Part shown: one piece after another, positions 46,165 through 57,239 of the stretch
How the letters are laid out: every line of letters begins with the position of its first letter
Numbering within the stretch: the first letter of the stretch is position 1
Assembly: GCA_029204225.1 (NCBI GenBank)
Contig: CM055097.1
Span: 60,493,467 to 60,557,466 of the forward strand
Reading direction: 5' to 3'
Length of the DNA: 64,000 nucleotides
DNA from: Diphasiastrum complanatum
Lineage: Eukaryota > Streptophyta > Lycopodiopsida > Lycopodiales > Lycopodiaceae
Made by a program: the position numbers and the translations under genes
Notes under the pieces: generated by a model
What the model was told of the DNA's origin: nothing
The model's database searches: none
What the model saw: only the letters and a program-made list of their open reading frames with translations

Positions 46165-48749
46165 ATCATGAGGCTCCACATCTGCAAATACTGTAAGAGG
46201 ACTAGCCACAAAATCAAGGACTGCCAAACTTTGAAGTACAACAACAAAAAGAAGAAGCAGTTCTAACAACAAGCACATAGTGCTACAGCCAGTCACTCAA
46301 ATCAGCAACAACAAGAAGAAGAAGATGAATCAGCTTTCATGACCAAAGTCAAAGAACAACAGGATATCGATTCCTGGTATCTAGATTCTGGAGCAACTCA
46401 ACACATGACTCACCATCGTGACTGATTCAAAGACTATAAGTCATTCACCCACTCTTGAGTTGTGCAACTTGGAGACAACTCATCGCATTCAATCGAAGGT
46501 GAAAGAACAGTCAGAGTTGAATTCAAAAGAGGACAAGTTGTTGTCCAACGTTCTCCACGTTCCCAATTTGACCAAGAATCTGCTCTCAGTTAGCAGAATC
46601 ACCGATTCAGGTCGGAGGGTTGAATTCGATACAAAAGGCTGCACAATTCTTGACAAATTCTGAAAGCTTCTAGCCTACAAAAGAAGAAGCGGCTATCTGT
46701 ACAAACTCAACCATTGCTATTCTTCTAACATTCAAGCTCTTCACACAGCCCTGATCAACTAATATGTTGTGGCATTTCAGACTTGGCCATCTTAACTTCA
46801 ACGGTATTCAGCAAATGTCAGCTCAGAGTCTAGTACAAGATCTGCTTTTAGTCAGCAAGCCAACTTCTCCATGCGAAAGCTGTATTATCAGCAAGCATGC
46901 TAGAAGTCCCTTCAGTTCAAACTCAGTTCACACATCCAAGGGCTTGCTTGACCTTGTACATAGTGACATTTGTGGACCGACGTAGACTGCTTTCATAGGG
47001 AGAGCTCTCTATTTCCTAACTTTCATCGACAATTTCTCTCGAAGGACTGCAACCTACTATATGAAGAACAAATCTGAAGCATTCAAGTTCTTCAAGCATT
47101 TCAAGGCATCTACAGAAAACCAAACCCAGAGGAAAATCAAGGCTCTATGCACAGATGGAGGGGGAGAGTAAATTCTCACAGATTTCAAGGAGTTCTGTAA
47201 GACCAATGAAATACTTCAACAATATACAACCAGCTACTCACCTCAATCCAATGGTGTAGCTGAGCGGAAGAATCGGACACTCATCGAGAGTGCCAAGAGC
47301 ATGATGGCCCATGACTCTCTTCCAAAAAAATTCTGGGTAGAAGCTGTTACTACAGCCGCCTATTTGCAGAATCGATCCATCACCAAAGCCCTGAATGGCA
47401 AGACACCTTATGAGGTGTGGACAGGATCAAAACCATCACTCAAACATATTCGAATGTTTGGATGCATTGCTTTCGCTCAGATCCCTGAGGATCTAAGAAG
47501 AAAGTTGGATGATAAGAGCAGGAAGACAATTTTCATCAGCTATTTCCCAAACCACAAGGCATACAAGCTCTACAATTTGGAAACCTAGAAGACATTCACC
47601 AGTAGAGATGTCATTTTCGTGGAAGACCAGTTCATCGACCACAAAGGAAAAGTCACTAATAAATCCGATCCAACGATCAAGCAACTAGTCAATTCCAATC
47701 CATAGATTCAACTGTAGAACATTGACATTGACTCAGACAATGAGTCAGAACCTCAACGAGTCAACCCACATCAGAGGACCAAAGTTCAACCCAGAAGGTC
47801 GAACAGGTCCAGACAGTCTCCATCTAGATTTATGGATGATCCGGACTGCTACTTTGTGCAAGAACCAAACACAGTTGTTGAGGCGATGTCTACTCCTGAT
47901 GCTGACCAGTGGAAAGTAGCGATGGACACCGAATTCGATTCTCTTATGGAGAATCAAACATGGACACTCATTGAGTTGCCAAAGGACCGGAAACCAATTC
48001 CATGCAAATGGATATTCAAGACGAAGTACGACGCTGAAGGAAGGCTAAATCATTACAAGACCAGGCTAATCACCAAAGGCTTTTTCCAGATTTCAGATCT
48101 GGATTATTCAGAGACCTTCAGCCTAGTTGTCAAACATGCCTTGATTTGCCTACTCCTCTCCTTTGCAGCCGCAGCAGATCTTGAAGTCCACCAGTTGGAT
48201 GTCCAGCCCGCTTTCCTCAATGGAACCATCGAAGAGGAACTACATGATGCAGCTAGAGGGATACGAACTCAATGGCAAGCAACAACACCTTGTATGCAAA
48301 ATCCACAAGGCGCTCCACGGGCTGAAATAGTCACCCAGAGCTTGGTTCCAGAAGATCATCGCATTTCTGATAGAGAATGATTTTATTTCAAACTTAGCAG
48401 ACTCAAATGTCTACTTCAAGTCTGTGTCAGATTACTTCATCATCATCACTCTCTATGTAGATGATACATTGTTATTCAGTAACAATCTGAATCTAGTGAA
48501 GGATACAAAATGCATGCTGGCCTAGGAATACAAGACGACTGACATGGGTCCAGCCCACATTTGTCTTGGAATTCAAATTCAACGAGATCGACCTAGTAGA
48601 CTGATCTTTATTAGTCAACAACGATATCTCAACAATGTGTTGGAGAAGTATGGAATGGCCAACTGCAAACCAAGTCACTTTCCACTCGACCCTAGACTAA
48701 AGCTATCAAAGGAATAGTCTCCTCAAACTGAGGCAAAAAAGAAGGAAAT
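46165..48749 (+). pseudogene. Copia gag-pol, 5' part (left of nested insertion)
   Basis: In order: a CCHC knuckle HICKYCKRTSHKIKDC near 46170-46220; protease WYLDSGATQHMTHHRD near 46376-46420; pre-integrase LWHFRLGHLNFNG with CESCIISKH near 46765-46910; integrase with VHSDICGPT, ALCTDGGGE (stop) and SYSPQSNGVAERKNRT (46960-47290); RT with WIFKTKYDAEGRLNHYKTRL and HQLDVQPAFLNGT (47950-48230) and, after a frame change, SITLYVDDTLLFSNN near 48450-48480. In-frame stops (46984, about 47170, 47588, 47703, 48523) and several frame changes make it non-functional, though the catalytic YVDD is kept. The 5' LTR is missing; the element starts abruptly at about 46165 beside the Gypsy relic. It resumes at 53933. 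Confidence 0.85.
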
Positions 48750-49537
48750 TGACAAAATTTCCAGATTTCACACGTGTGGGGAATGTCCACAAGTATCATG
48801 GATAATTAAACCTTGTGATTAGCACAGTAACTTGATTCTAGATTGATTAACAAGATCTAGTTCAGAAGATATGGCTTAACCACAATCTAGCATGCTAAGC
48901 ATCAGAATATGATAACAATAAATCAATAATGAGCAAAAGTACAAGATATCAATGTTTTAGCATTAGTCTCAACACGCGTTAGAGAGAGAAAGATAGAGAG
49001 ATAACAAGCAAAAAATATGTGGATCCAAAATGGCATGAGATAGCTACAAAGCTTTGGTTCTTCATCACAAAATATGAGCGGAGCTACACATATTTATGGA
49101 GTTTGAGGTAGCTCGAGGTAGAACCACATCCATCCATCATTTAATGACATCTAAAATGAAAACTAGAGTCTATGTGACATTTGTCACTTCTCATGCATGC
49201 AACTCTACCAACTTTTTCCAAGTGTGCTAGTTCTAACTAGAAATGTACAAATCATCATGCATGTGTCCATTACACTTTGTGCATGCCTTGAATGTCACTA
49301 TGGATCACTTACAATTAATGCATGTGAATTGCCACGAGTTTCTACAAGCATAATTTTGCTAATTCTATGTCTACAAACTATATGCAAGTTGTACTCATCA
49401 TTCTAGATGTGACATATCCATGTAGCTCGAGTTCTATCTAGGCCAAACTTGTCATTTTGCATTTATGAACAACATACTTGCATGGTACAATATTTGTAGC
49501 AAGCCTAAAGTCAAGATGGATTATTTTTCCATTTCAA
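48750..49537 (-). repeat. 3' LTR of nested Copia, family A
   Basis: On the minus strand it runs from tgttgaaatggaaaaataat (49537) to ggaaattttgtca (48750). The polypurine tract aggaggag lies just before it (49538-49545 in reverse). It matches 53146-53932 and, in opposite orientation, 1902-2682. Confidence 0.9.
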
Positions 49538-49556
49538 CACTCCTCCTAAAAACAAT

Positions 49557-50940
49557 TTATATTGACTTGAACATTGATCTTGGTATTACTCCAAGATTGG
49601 CTCTATGCTTGATGAAGGAACTTTTGCTCAAAGGTTTGGTGAGCATATCAACAATACAAGATGATGTGTCGATGTGTTCGAAGTAGATTTCCCCTCCAAT
49701 GAGCTTCTCTCTCATGAAGTGATGTGCAACTTCTATATGCTTGCTCCTTGCATGAAACATTGGGTTGTTGGCAAGGGCTTGGGCTGAAATGTTGTCACAC
49801 ATGATCATAGGTAGATCCTCTTCCATGATTATCTTTAGCTCCACTAGTAACCTCTTGATCCAAAGCACTTCCTTTGTTGTTGTAGTGAGTGCCTTATACT
49901 CGGCTTCACACGATGTGAGTGATACAATATCTTGCTTTTTGGAAAGCCAAGATATCAAGTTGCCTTCAAGATATATGACATAAGCACTTGTAGATTTTTG
50001 ATCTACTCTATCACTTGCAAAATCCAAGTCAAAATAACCACTATTAGAAAGATCTTCACTTTTATACAATAAACCATATTCAAAAGTTGAAGATATATAT
50101 CTTAGCATTCTCTTGGCCATTTTCCAGTGATAAATATTAGGATTTTGCATAGCCTGGCTCAACTTATGAACACTAAAGCTTATGTTAGGTCTAGTTAATG
50201 TGAGCCAAATTAAGGAGCCTATAAGACTCCTAAAAAGTGTGATGTCCGCGAAGGATCTTTCATCACCTTTGTTAGGGTCTTTTACATTTTGCTCTATAGG
50301 AGGTTCTATACTCTTACAATCTAACATATTGAACTTTTTTAACATTGAAAGAGCATACTTGGATTGACATACAAAAGCTTTATCTTTAAGAAAGTCAATC
50401 TCTAATCCTAGAATGTAGTGAATTTTTCCAAGATCTTGCATCTTGAATTCTTTTCCAAGTGCAATCTTGGTTTCCTCAAGTAACTTGATACAACTTCCTG
50501 TTAGAATGATATCAACAACATAAATAAGAAGGATGACAATATCTTTATCAAAAACTTTGACATATAAGAAAGGATCATAGTTACTAAGATTAAATCCTAG
50601 TGACTCAAGAAAGGTGTTAAGTCGAGAATACCATGACCTTGGAGGTTGCTTTAGTCCATATAAAGTTTTGAAGAGCAAGCAAACTTTGTCTTTGTCATGG
50701 ATGAACCCAATAGGCTGATCCATATAAATCTCTTCTTCTAGATATCCATTTAGAAATGCATTAGAGATATCTAGTTGAAGAACTTGCCAATTGAAAAAAC
50801 AAGCAACAGAAATTATGAATCTAATTGATACCATCTTTGCAACTGGAGCAAAAGTCTCCTCATAATCAAGTCCATAAACTTGAGCAAAACCTTTAGCACA
50901 AAATCTAGCCTTGTACTTGTTGATTGTGCCATCTTGATTA
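49557..50940 (-). pseudogene. Copia RT and RNase H, dead active site (nested element)
   Basis: The open frame runs from 50834 to 49557 (425 codons) and continues upstream with stops. Motifs on the minus strand: LQLDISNAFLNGYLEEEIYM (first RT Asp), CLLFKTLYGLKQPPRSWYS, LLIYVVDIILTGS where the family has YVDD, KMQDLGKIHYILGLEI, LIGSLIWLTLTRPNISF, then RNase H with DLDFASDRVDQKSTS, LISWLSKKQDIVSLTSCEAE, MCDNISAQALANNP and RSKHIEVAHHFMRE. The Asp-to-Val change at the first catalytic Asp of YxDD (codon gtt at about 50500) should abolish synthesis. The rest of the frame is unbroken, so the change is probably recent. Confidence 0.88.
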
Positions 50941-51043
50941 TACTTGACTCAAGAAACCCACTTGCAACCAATGATGTGCTTGTTGGATGGAAGATCCACA
51001 AGCTCCCATGTCTTATTGGCCATCAAAGCATTATATTCCTCTT

Positions 51044-51600
51044 TCATGGCAAGGTACCATTCCTTCGAGTTGAGGCATCATATACATCCTTTGGCTCCTC
51101 ATGAGAAATAAAATAAGCACAATTAGTGGAGTTGATTTCCACTTGCTTGCCTCTTTCTTCATAGGTAAGCCTCCTAGGCTCGGATCTTTCTCTTTGAGAT
51201 CTCCTTGGTGAAAAGATTCGAGGTGACTCCTCCTCAATTCTCGGCCCCATCTCTCCATGATAGTCTTCAAGGGTGATGATTGGAGTATCTTTGTGAGAAT
51301 CTTTGAGCTCAGCCTCCTCAAAAATGTATTTTTGATCCTCATGGCATTGTAGTTGAGGTAGAGGGAACATAGATTCTGTAAGCTTTCTTGTTGGATGAAT
51401 ATCCAACCATGATCCCTTTAATTGAATTAGGATCATCTCTTTTCCTTGTTTCCAAGGGCACATGAACAAAGCAAGCACAACAAAAAATTCTCTACCTTAG
51501 GTTTCTTCTTAGAAAAGACTTCAAAAGGTGATTTTCCAACAAGTGCATTGTGCAATACTTTTAGAAGAAAAAAAATGTACATCTGAGTGTATAAGTTCCA
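51044..51600 (-). pseudogene. Copia integrase C-terminal remnant with core deletion
   Basis: Reading the minus strand past the protease/pre-integrase ORF, HPLELIHSDV (first integrase Asp) is followed within a few codons by HNALVGKSPFEVF-like sequence (51560-51510), which normally lies more than 150 residues further on. Then come KRDDPNSIKGSWL and the variable linker up to RT. Everything holding the second Asp and the Glu of the DDE core is gone. The linker also has frame changes near 51480 and 51340. Confidence 0.75.
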
Positions 51601-51628
51601 AAGGATGAGTAGTCTTTATAAAAGACTT

Positions 51629-52970
51629 CTAATATGGCTTTTTGTGTGATTTTGCAATAGCACAAGCCTCACAAGGCTTGAAATCTTTGGAAAGAGATTT
51701 TGGAAGACCAATTGCCTTCAATTTCTTGACCATAGAAGACATAGATTTAAAGTAAGGATGCCCCAACCTTCTATGCCACAACTCCTTCTTAGATAACAAA
51801 GCAACTTCACAAAGGTTTGCATTCTCATAAGAGTTCAACTTAAAAATTCCACCACATCTAGATCCATCAGCTAGGATCTCATCATTTTTCTTGATAAAGC
51901 AAGTATTGGAGTTGAACTTTACATCACAACTATTATCAAGCAACTTTCCCACACTAATCAAGTTCTTTGTAAGTTTTGGAATGAAAAGAACATTAGAAAG
52001 TGCAAGAACTTTTGAAGAAGAAAGTTTCAATGGAATGTTGCCAATTCCTTCTATAGAGCACTCATGATCATTAGCAGTGTAAATAGATCTCTTAAGTCCT
52101 TTGTAAGGTACAATTGAGCCAAAAGACTCCTTTGAATAGCACATATGTGAAGAAGCTCCACTATCTATGTACCAAGCTCCATCTTTCTTGAAAGGTGATG
52201 AAGAAAAATTGGACACCATAAGTGATCCTTCTCCATCACTTGCAACAGAATCTTCTTCAATCTCTTTGGAGAGATTAGCTTGCTTGAGTTGGTTTTTCTT
52301 CTTAAAGCGATTAGAGGCATAGTGCCTCTTCTTGCCATAGAAGAAACACCTCACTTTCTTCTTCTTGGTCTTTGAAGTAGAAGGATGAGATGAATCATCC
52401 TTTTCACCATCTTTGTCTCAATCTTTGGCTTTGGCTTTGTTGGATGCTTGAGAGAACTGGTTCTTACTCCTTCCTTTATGCTTGTCTTTGACAAAGAGGG
52501 CTTTGTCACTTCAACCATGCTCAAGTTTGTTCATTTTGGACAGTTTATGGCTTTGCCTAGATTCTTCAGAAATAAGAATTCCTTGGAGAGTTTCTAGATT
52601 AGGCAACTCCTCCTTAATGGCAAAAGACTGAACAAGATTATCATAGTCATCTCTCAAGCCATTTAAAATGACTTGAACTAGCTCATCTTGGTTAATAGTA
52701 ACACCAGCACAAGAAAGCTCTCTATGTAAATCTTTAACTCTCAGAACATAGTTTGATGCACTCTCTTCACTTCTTTGAAAAATCTGATTCCTAAGAGTGA
52801 GTATTCTAGAAGTATTCTTTGCTTCATAGATGGACTTAAGTGCATCTCAAGCTTCTTTAGATGTAGTGCAAGATCCTATCTCTCTCAGAATTTCATTAGA
52901 TACATTCATCTTAATGAAATGTAGAGCCATTCTAGCTCTCGGACTAAAAATATCTGATTTTCACACGTGC
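51629..52970 (-). pseudogene. Copia gag, protease and pre-integrase (nested element)
   Basis: Minus strand. The gag part (52970-52360) has few stops: EILREIGSCTTSKEA, KSIYEAKNTSRILTLRNQIF, ELSCAGVTINQDELVQVIL, then a Lys-rich tail. The nucleocapsid knuckle reads CFFYGKKRHYASNRF, with two of four ligands changed. The protease is intact at WYIDSGASSHMCYS (about 52190). SVGKLLDNSCDVKF and LWHRRLGHPYFKSM plus CEACAIAKSHKKP (51690) form the pre-integrase finger. The open part is 52354-51629 (241 codons). Confidence 0.85.
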
Positions 52971-53130
52971 AAAATTCCAGAATTCCGTACTACCACTATT
53001 CAGGTCTGAAAATTTAGCTCCAATCCAATTTGATCCAGATACACTTCAAAGAAAGTGCAAAACTGCTTTTTTGCTTGATTTAGCTCTCAATTTCTTGTAC
53101 AGTCAGAGATGTTAGCATGAAAAGCTTAAT

Positions 53131-53145
53131 TTGGCTCTGATACCA
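53131..53145 (-). promoter_or_regulatory. Primer binding site, nested Copia
   Basis: On the minus strand tggtatcagagccaa begins directly after the LTR end ttttgtca. It is the standard site for initiator methionine tRNA. Confidence 0.88.
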
Positions 53146-53932
53146 TGACAAAATTTTCAAAATTCACACGTGTGGGGAATGTCCACAAGTATGATGGATT
53201 TAATTAAGCTTTGTGATTAGCACAATAACCTGATTCTAGATTGATTAACAAGATCTAGTTCAGAAGATATGGCTTAACCACAATCTAGCATGCTAAGCAT
53301 CAAAATATGATAACAATAAATCAATAATGAGCAAAAGTATATCAGTGTATTAACATTAGCCCCAGCACGAGTTAGAGAGAGAAAGATAGAAAGATAACAA
53401 GCAAAAAATGTGTGGATCCAAAATGGCATGAGATAGCTACAAAGCTTTGGTGCTTCATCACAAAATATGAGGAGAGATGCACATATTTATGGAGTTTGAG
53501 GTAGCTCGAGGTAGAACCACATCCATCCATCATTTAATGACATCTAAAATGAAAACTAGAGTCTATGTGACATTTGTCACTTTTCATGCATACAAATCTA
53601 CCAACTTTTTCCAAGTGTGCTAGTTCTAACTAGAAATGTACAAATCATCATGCATGTGTCCATTACACTTTGCGCATGCCTTGCATGTCACTATGGATCA
53701 CTTACAATTAATGCATGTGAATTGCCATGAGTTTCTACAAGCATAATTTTGCTAATTCTATGTCTACAAACTATATGCAAGTTGTACTCATCATTCTAGA
53801 TGTGACATATCCATGTAGCTCGAGTTCTATCTAGGCCAAACTTGGCATTTTGCATTTATGAACAACATACTTGCATGGTACAATATTTGTAGCAAGCCTG
53901 AAATCAAGATGGATTATTTTTTCATTTCAACA
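53146..53932 (-). repeat. 5' LTR of nested Copia, family A
   Basis: On the minus strand it starts tgttgaaatgaaaaaataatcc (53932) and ends gaaaattttgtca (53146). It is very similar to the partner at 48750-49537. It contains tccccacacgtgtgaat, again with the CACGTG core. Confidence 0.9.
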
Positions 53933-54621
53933 AAGATGAAGCGCTACCCATTTCAATCTGTCATTGCTTACTGATGTACGCAATGATCTGCACATGAACA
54001 GACCTTGTATATTCGATCAGTATACTTAGCCAGTTCCTGTCAAATCCAGGCTTAACTCATTGGAAGACACTAACAAAGGTCATGAAGTACATCCAAGCAA
54101 CGAAAAGTCTCAGCATCTACTACGGAGGCAGTCACACTGCCAACATCCTTCAAGCCTACACAGATGCGGATTGGGCAGGAGATGTCGACACCAAAAAATC
54201 AACTTCTGGATTTGTATTCTTATACAACCAAGGCCCAATCTCATAGAACAGCCGGAAGCAGACCTCAGTTGCATTATTATCAATGGAATCCGAATACATA
54301 GCTGCCACCAATGCAACCAAAGAGGCAATCTGGCTAAGGCTACTACTTGCAGACCTGAACCTTGCACAACCACTTCCTACAACAATCTATTGTGACAATC
54401 AAAGCACAATAGCGCTATCTCTCAATCCAAGATTTCACTCTCAAAGCAAACATATAGAAATCAGGTGTCATTACCTTAGAGAGAAAGTGCACAGCAAGGA
54501 AGTAGAACTAGTTTTTTATAGAACAAACAACATGGCAGTAGATTACTTCACAAAGGCTCTATCAAATGAGCAACATCTCAGATTTAACGATATGTTAAAT
54601 CTGAAGATCAAAGGTTTTTAG
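53933..54621 (+). pseudogene. Copia RT end and RNase H (right of nested insertion)
   Basis: This resumes the host Copia: KRYPFQSVIAYLMYAMICTR, then broken frames with YTDADWAGD-type sequence near 54160, and an open frame from 54283 with MESEYIAATNATKEAIWL, YCDNQSTIALSLNPRFHSQS, KHIEIRCHYLREKV and NNMAVDYFTKALS, stopping at 54621. This is the complete RNase H C-terminus of Copia. Together with 46165-48749 it makes one polyprotein split by the insertion. Confidence 0.88.
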
Positions 54622-54639
54622 GATCCACATTAAGGAGGA

Positions 54640-55139
54640 GTATTAGATTTCTTATGTTCAGCCTTAATCAAATCGTTCAAGTAATGAGCATCCTGAAAAC
54701 TGAAGGCTGACTACATCTTTTCGGACCTTCACATTTTTCTCATTTAAATTTTTTTGACTTAAACATTTTTTAGGCACCTTAGCCTTTTTCGCACCTTAGC
54801 GAGAAAAACGACACAATGGCCAAGCGGCCAAAATGCCTTAGAGACCATTCTTAAGTCACCTTCTTCTTTTTCGTCTTTCTCGCCCCTTCGCAAAAAATGC
54901 GACAAAGTGGCCAGAATGCCTTAGAAAACATTTTCAAAGGAACCTTTGGCTTTTTCGATTTTTTTGCTACCTTTAGTCTAAGGCACCTTCGGCATTTTTG
55001 TTGCCTTTAGTCTAAGGCACATTATGCTTTTCACTGCCTTTGGTCTAAAGCACCTTCGCATTCTTCACTGCCTTAGTCCAACGTCTTTTTTCACCTTTTA
55101 AACCTTCTTCGCTGTCTTAAAGGCACAAACTAGATGTTC
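54640..55139 (+). repeat. Probable 3' LTR start of the host Copia and degenerate repeats
   Basis: A polypurine tract (ttaaggaggag, 54632-54642) follows the RNase H stop, so the 3' LTR should begin at tattagatttct, about 54643. From about 54770 short degenerate units recur (gcaccttagcctttttcg, gcaccttcggcatttttg, gcaccttcgcattcttc). The LTR end is not located and no 5' LTR partner was found in the window. Confidence 0.5.
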
Positions 55140-55525
55140 TGACACCAGGTGGTGGTGCTAGTAAAAGATGCAAGAGATTGACGAAAGAGTTTTTGGATAA
55201 CATGGTTGGAGAAAATTTTCAAAGCACCAAACATATGAAGCATTTCATGAAGGGTAAAGATTTGATGCAGATTGTGGAAAATGACACGAGTGATTCACTT
55301 CGCTTAAAGATTGCAAAAAGACTTGCTACCAAGTTTAAACCAAATCCAAATTCTAGAGAGATAGTTTATGCATGTGATCAAGGTGGTGTGAGTCGAAAAG
55401 GGTATAGAGCATTGAAAAAATTTATGAAGAAACCAAAAGAGATTGAAACGTCATCAAATATTAGTACCTACTTACAAATTGCTTCAAACTATGAAACGAG
55501 AATGCAATTCACTCACAGAAAATGA
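55140..55525 (+). pseudogene. Fragment related to the unrecognised gene at 17-19 kb
   Basis: The frame reads ASKRCKRLTKEFLDNMVG from about 55155, then KIAKRLATKFKPNPNSREIV, YACDQGGVSRKGYRALKKFM and a Lys/Glu-rich end, stopping at 55525. The block ACDQGGVSRKGY resembles ACDFAGISREEY in the gene at 17-19 kb and occurs in a similar setting, just after a Lys-rich region with IxKxL-type spacing. I take it as a homologous exon or transposon fragment. No other domain is visible. Confidence 0.45.
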
Positions 55526-56280
55526 ATTAAGTGAATATTGATTCTTCCATATTCATGATGCTTTTATAATATCCAGCAAGCAAAAGGGATCTATCTTTTG
55601 TTTTCATTATAACCAATACAACAATATATTTTCGAATATAGAAAAGGTACAAGCATTGACGATACAACACTACAATGTCAAAGCAGATGGTGGGTTCGTT
55701 TCACTTATTTTTCTATTTCTCGTCAGCAAACATTATTGTGTGTATGTGTCTCTTTTTGTACTGAACAGGTTACTGATTTTGGGTCTTCTGTGACTACTTT
55801 TGATTGTTGTCAGTCTGTCGGACAACTTGCTTCATTTGTTGCTTTCTTGTGTTCTTTTTCGAGAATAATGCTTGTGAGTCATTGATGGAGGACGAGGATG
55901 CTCCATTCCTTCTTGTTTCCTCCAGCAGCAGCATGATCAAGACTCTGGACAATGTTATATATGAGTGTGTGGAAATCATCATCACCCAGTTTTGGATCTT
56001 TTCTTTGGATTTCTCGAACAATTTTCTCGTAAGTCTTGCCAGATATTCATCAATGCAGCCTTGGCACACTTTGTATTCTCCTTCCTACTTTTGAGTGTTT
56101 CCTTAGTTCTTCTCTCAGTCGAAGTCTCGGTCTCATCGACACTTTTGTCTCGACGAGAAGAGGAGAGCCTTCAATTGGTAGGTTGCACACACCTTGGGTT
56201 ATTAGTCTCTAAGGGTGTTGGAGGGTTTGCGGATCTCAAGGCAACCCTAACCCTGGTTAATAAGTGAGAGGAATTTGGCA
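55526..56280. other. Intergenic stretch
   Basis: No gene is recognised. Overlapping frames of 90-100 codons at 55794-56267 on both strands show no known motif and conflict with one another. Confidence 0.4.
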
Positions 56281-56288
56281 CCCTGCAT

Positions 56289-56987
56289 TTGTAAGTCCAA
56301 CCCGATGATCACAAAGTTATTTGATTGATTAGTTAAAAGCTAATAAAAGGACTTTAGGCCTTTTTGTGGAACTTTTAATGTCGCAAGGCCTAAATGTCAA
56401 GTTAGTGAATAAAGTTGGGTTTCCCTCCAATTTTGATGGTTCCCACACTTTTTTGAATTTGAATAAAAAGAGAGGCAAGATTGGACCAATAGGATTCAGA
56501 GGCCATGGTCCTCCTCTCTACTATAAGAAGGGACCAACTCGAGTTGCTCCTCATGTTCATTTCCTCATTTCAATAAAGCAGATTGGTTCTCTTCAGAAAT
56601 GGATTGATGAATGTCCTTGCTCTCTATCACTTTCCTCCATCTCTCATGCTTATTTGGATTTTGCTAATTGTTGGATCTGAGTGTTATTGGGATTGTATGT
56701 TATTATACTTTTTATGAGAGAGAAAGGGAGAGAGAGAAAGAGTAAGCTATCTTTGTTGTGGATGTGCAGTGTTAAGAGATTGTAAGTGTTAAGGGATGAG
56801 TAGTGTTAAAGAGTAGGGTTAATGGATGTAGAGATAGATGTGAATCCTCCATTCATGTTGAAATCTGAACTAAACTATCGCTCTCATGGGAACAAACCTA
56901 TGCGTGACAACTAACTTCGTCTCTTTGATGCTAGATTGACTAGATCTTGGATTCAAGTTAGACAAGGAAAGAAACCCACTGCAATTT
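56289..56987 (+). repeat. Putative 5' LTR of Gypsy element
   Basis: This lies just before a Gypsy primer site. A TATA-like stretch (ctctactataagaaggg, near 56514-56530) is followed by a polyadenylation-like caataaag near 56570, the usual U3-R layout of an LTR. The left end is a guess, since no 3' LTR survives to define it. Confidence 0.4.
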
Positions 56988-57007
56988 TGGCGCCGTTGCT
57001 AGGGAGC
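56988..57007 (+). promoter_or_regulatory. Primer binding site, Athila/Tat-type Gypsy
   Basis: tggcgccgttgctagggagc closely resembles the tggcgccgttgccgggg primer site characteristic of Athila/Tat Gypsy elements in plants. Confidence 0.7.
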
Positions 57008-57239
57008 TACGCCAATTTTTCAGTTTGCAGCATGATTGTTGGATGGTTAGCTTGCATTAGGCATCTTGTCGTGGCATGAATAGTGTTAGATCTGCATTTT
57101 AGGGTTAGTTTGGGATTGATTTTGCTTGATTTGAGTGGATTGGCTTGTTTTAAATCTAATCTGATTAATAACAGGGAAAGCTATTCAGATCACTAATCTT
57201 AAGATCCATTTGAATCTGAGATGAAAGATGAAGATTCAG

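Larger units (their letters stand above)
48750..53932 (-). mobile_element. Complete Copia element, family A, nested in another Copia
   Basis: 5183 bases with LTRs 48750-49537 and 53146-53932 (about 787 bases each, highly similar), a primer site next to the right LTR and a polypurine tract next to the left one. It splits the host RT-RNase H region exactly between KKKEM and KRYPF codons. The flanking five bases (gaaat and aagat) match only partly, so the target duplication has mutated. Internal order on the minus strand is gag, protease, pre-integrase, a deletion, RT and RNase H. Defects: the integrase core is missing, the gag knuckle is damaged and the RT active site reads YVVD. It can no longer be autonomous. 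Confidence 0.9.

Noticed and set aside
55794-56267. Overlapping 90-100 codon frames
   Set aside because: No motif, both strands open, no splice support.
56366-56680. 104-codon frame before the Gypsy gag
   Set aside because: Overlaps TATA-like and polyadenylation-like signals of a probable LTR, so chance coding is more likely.
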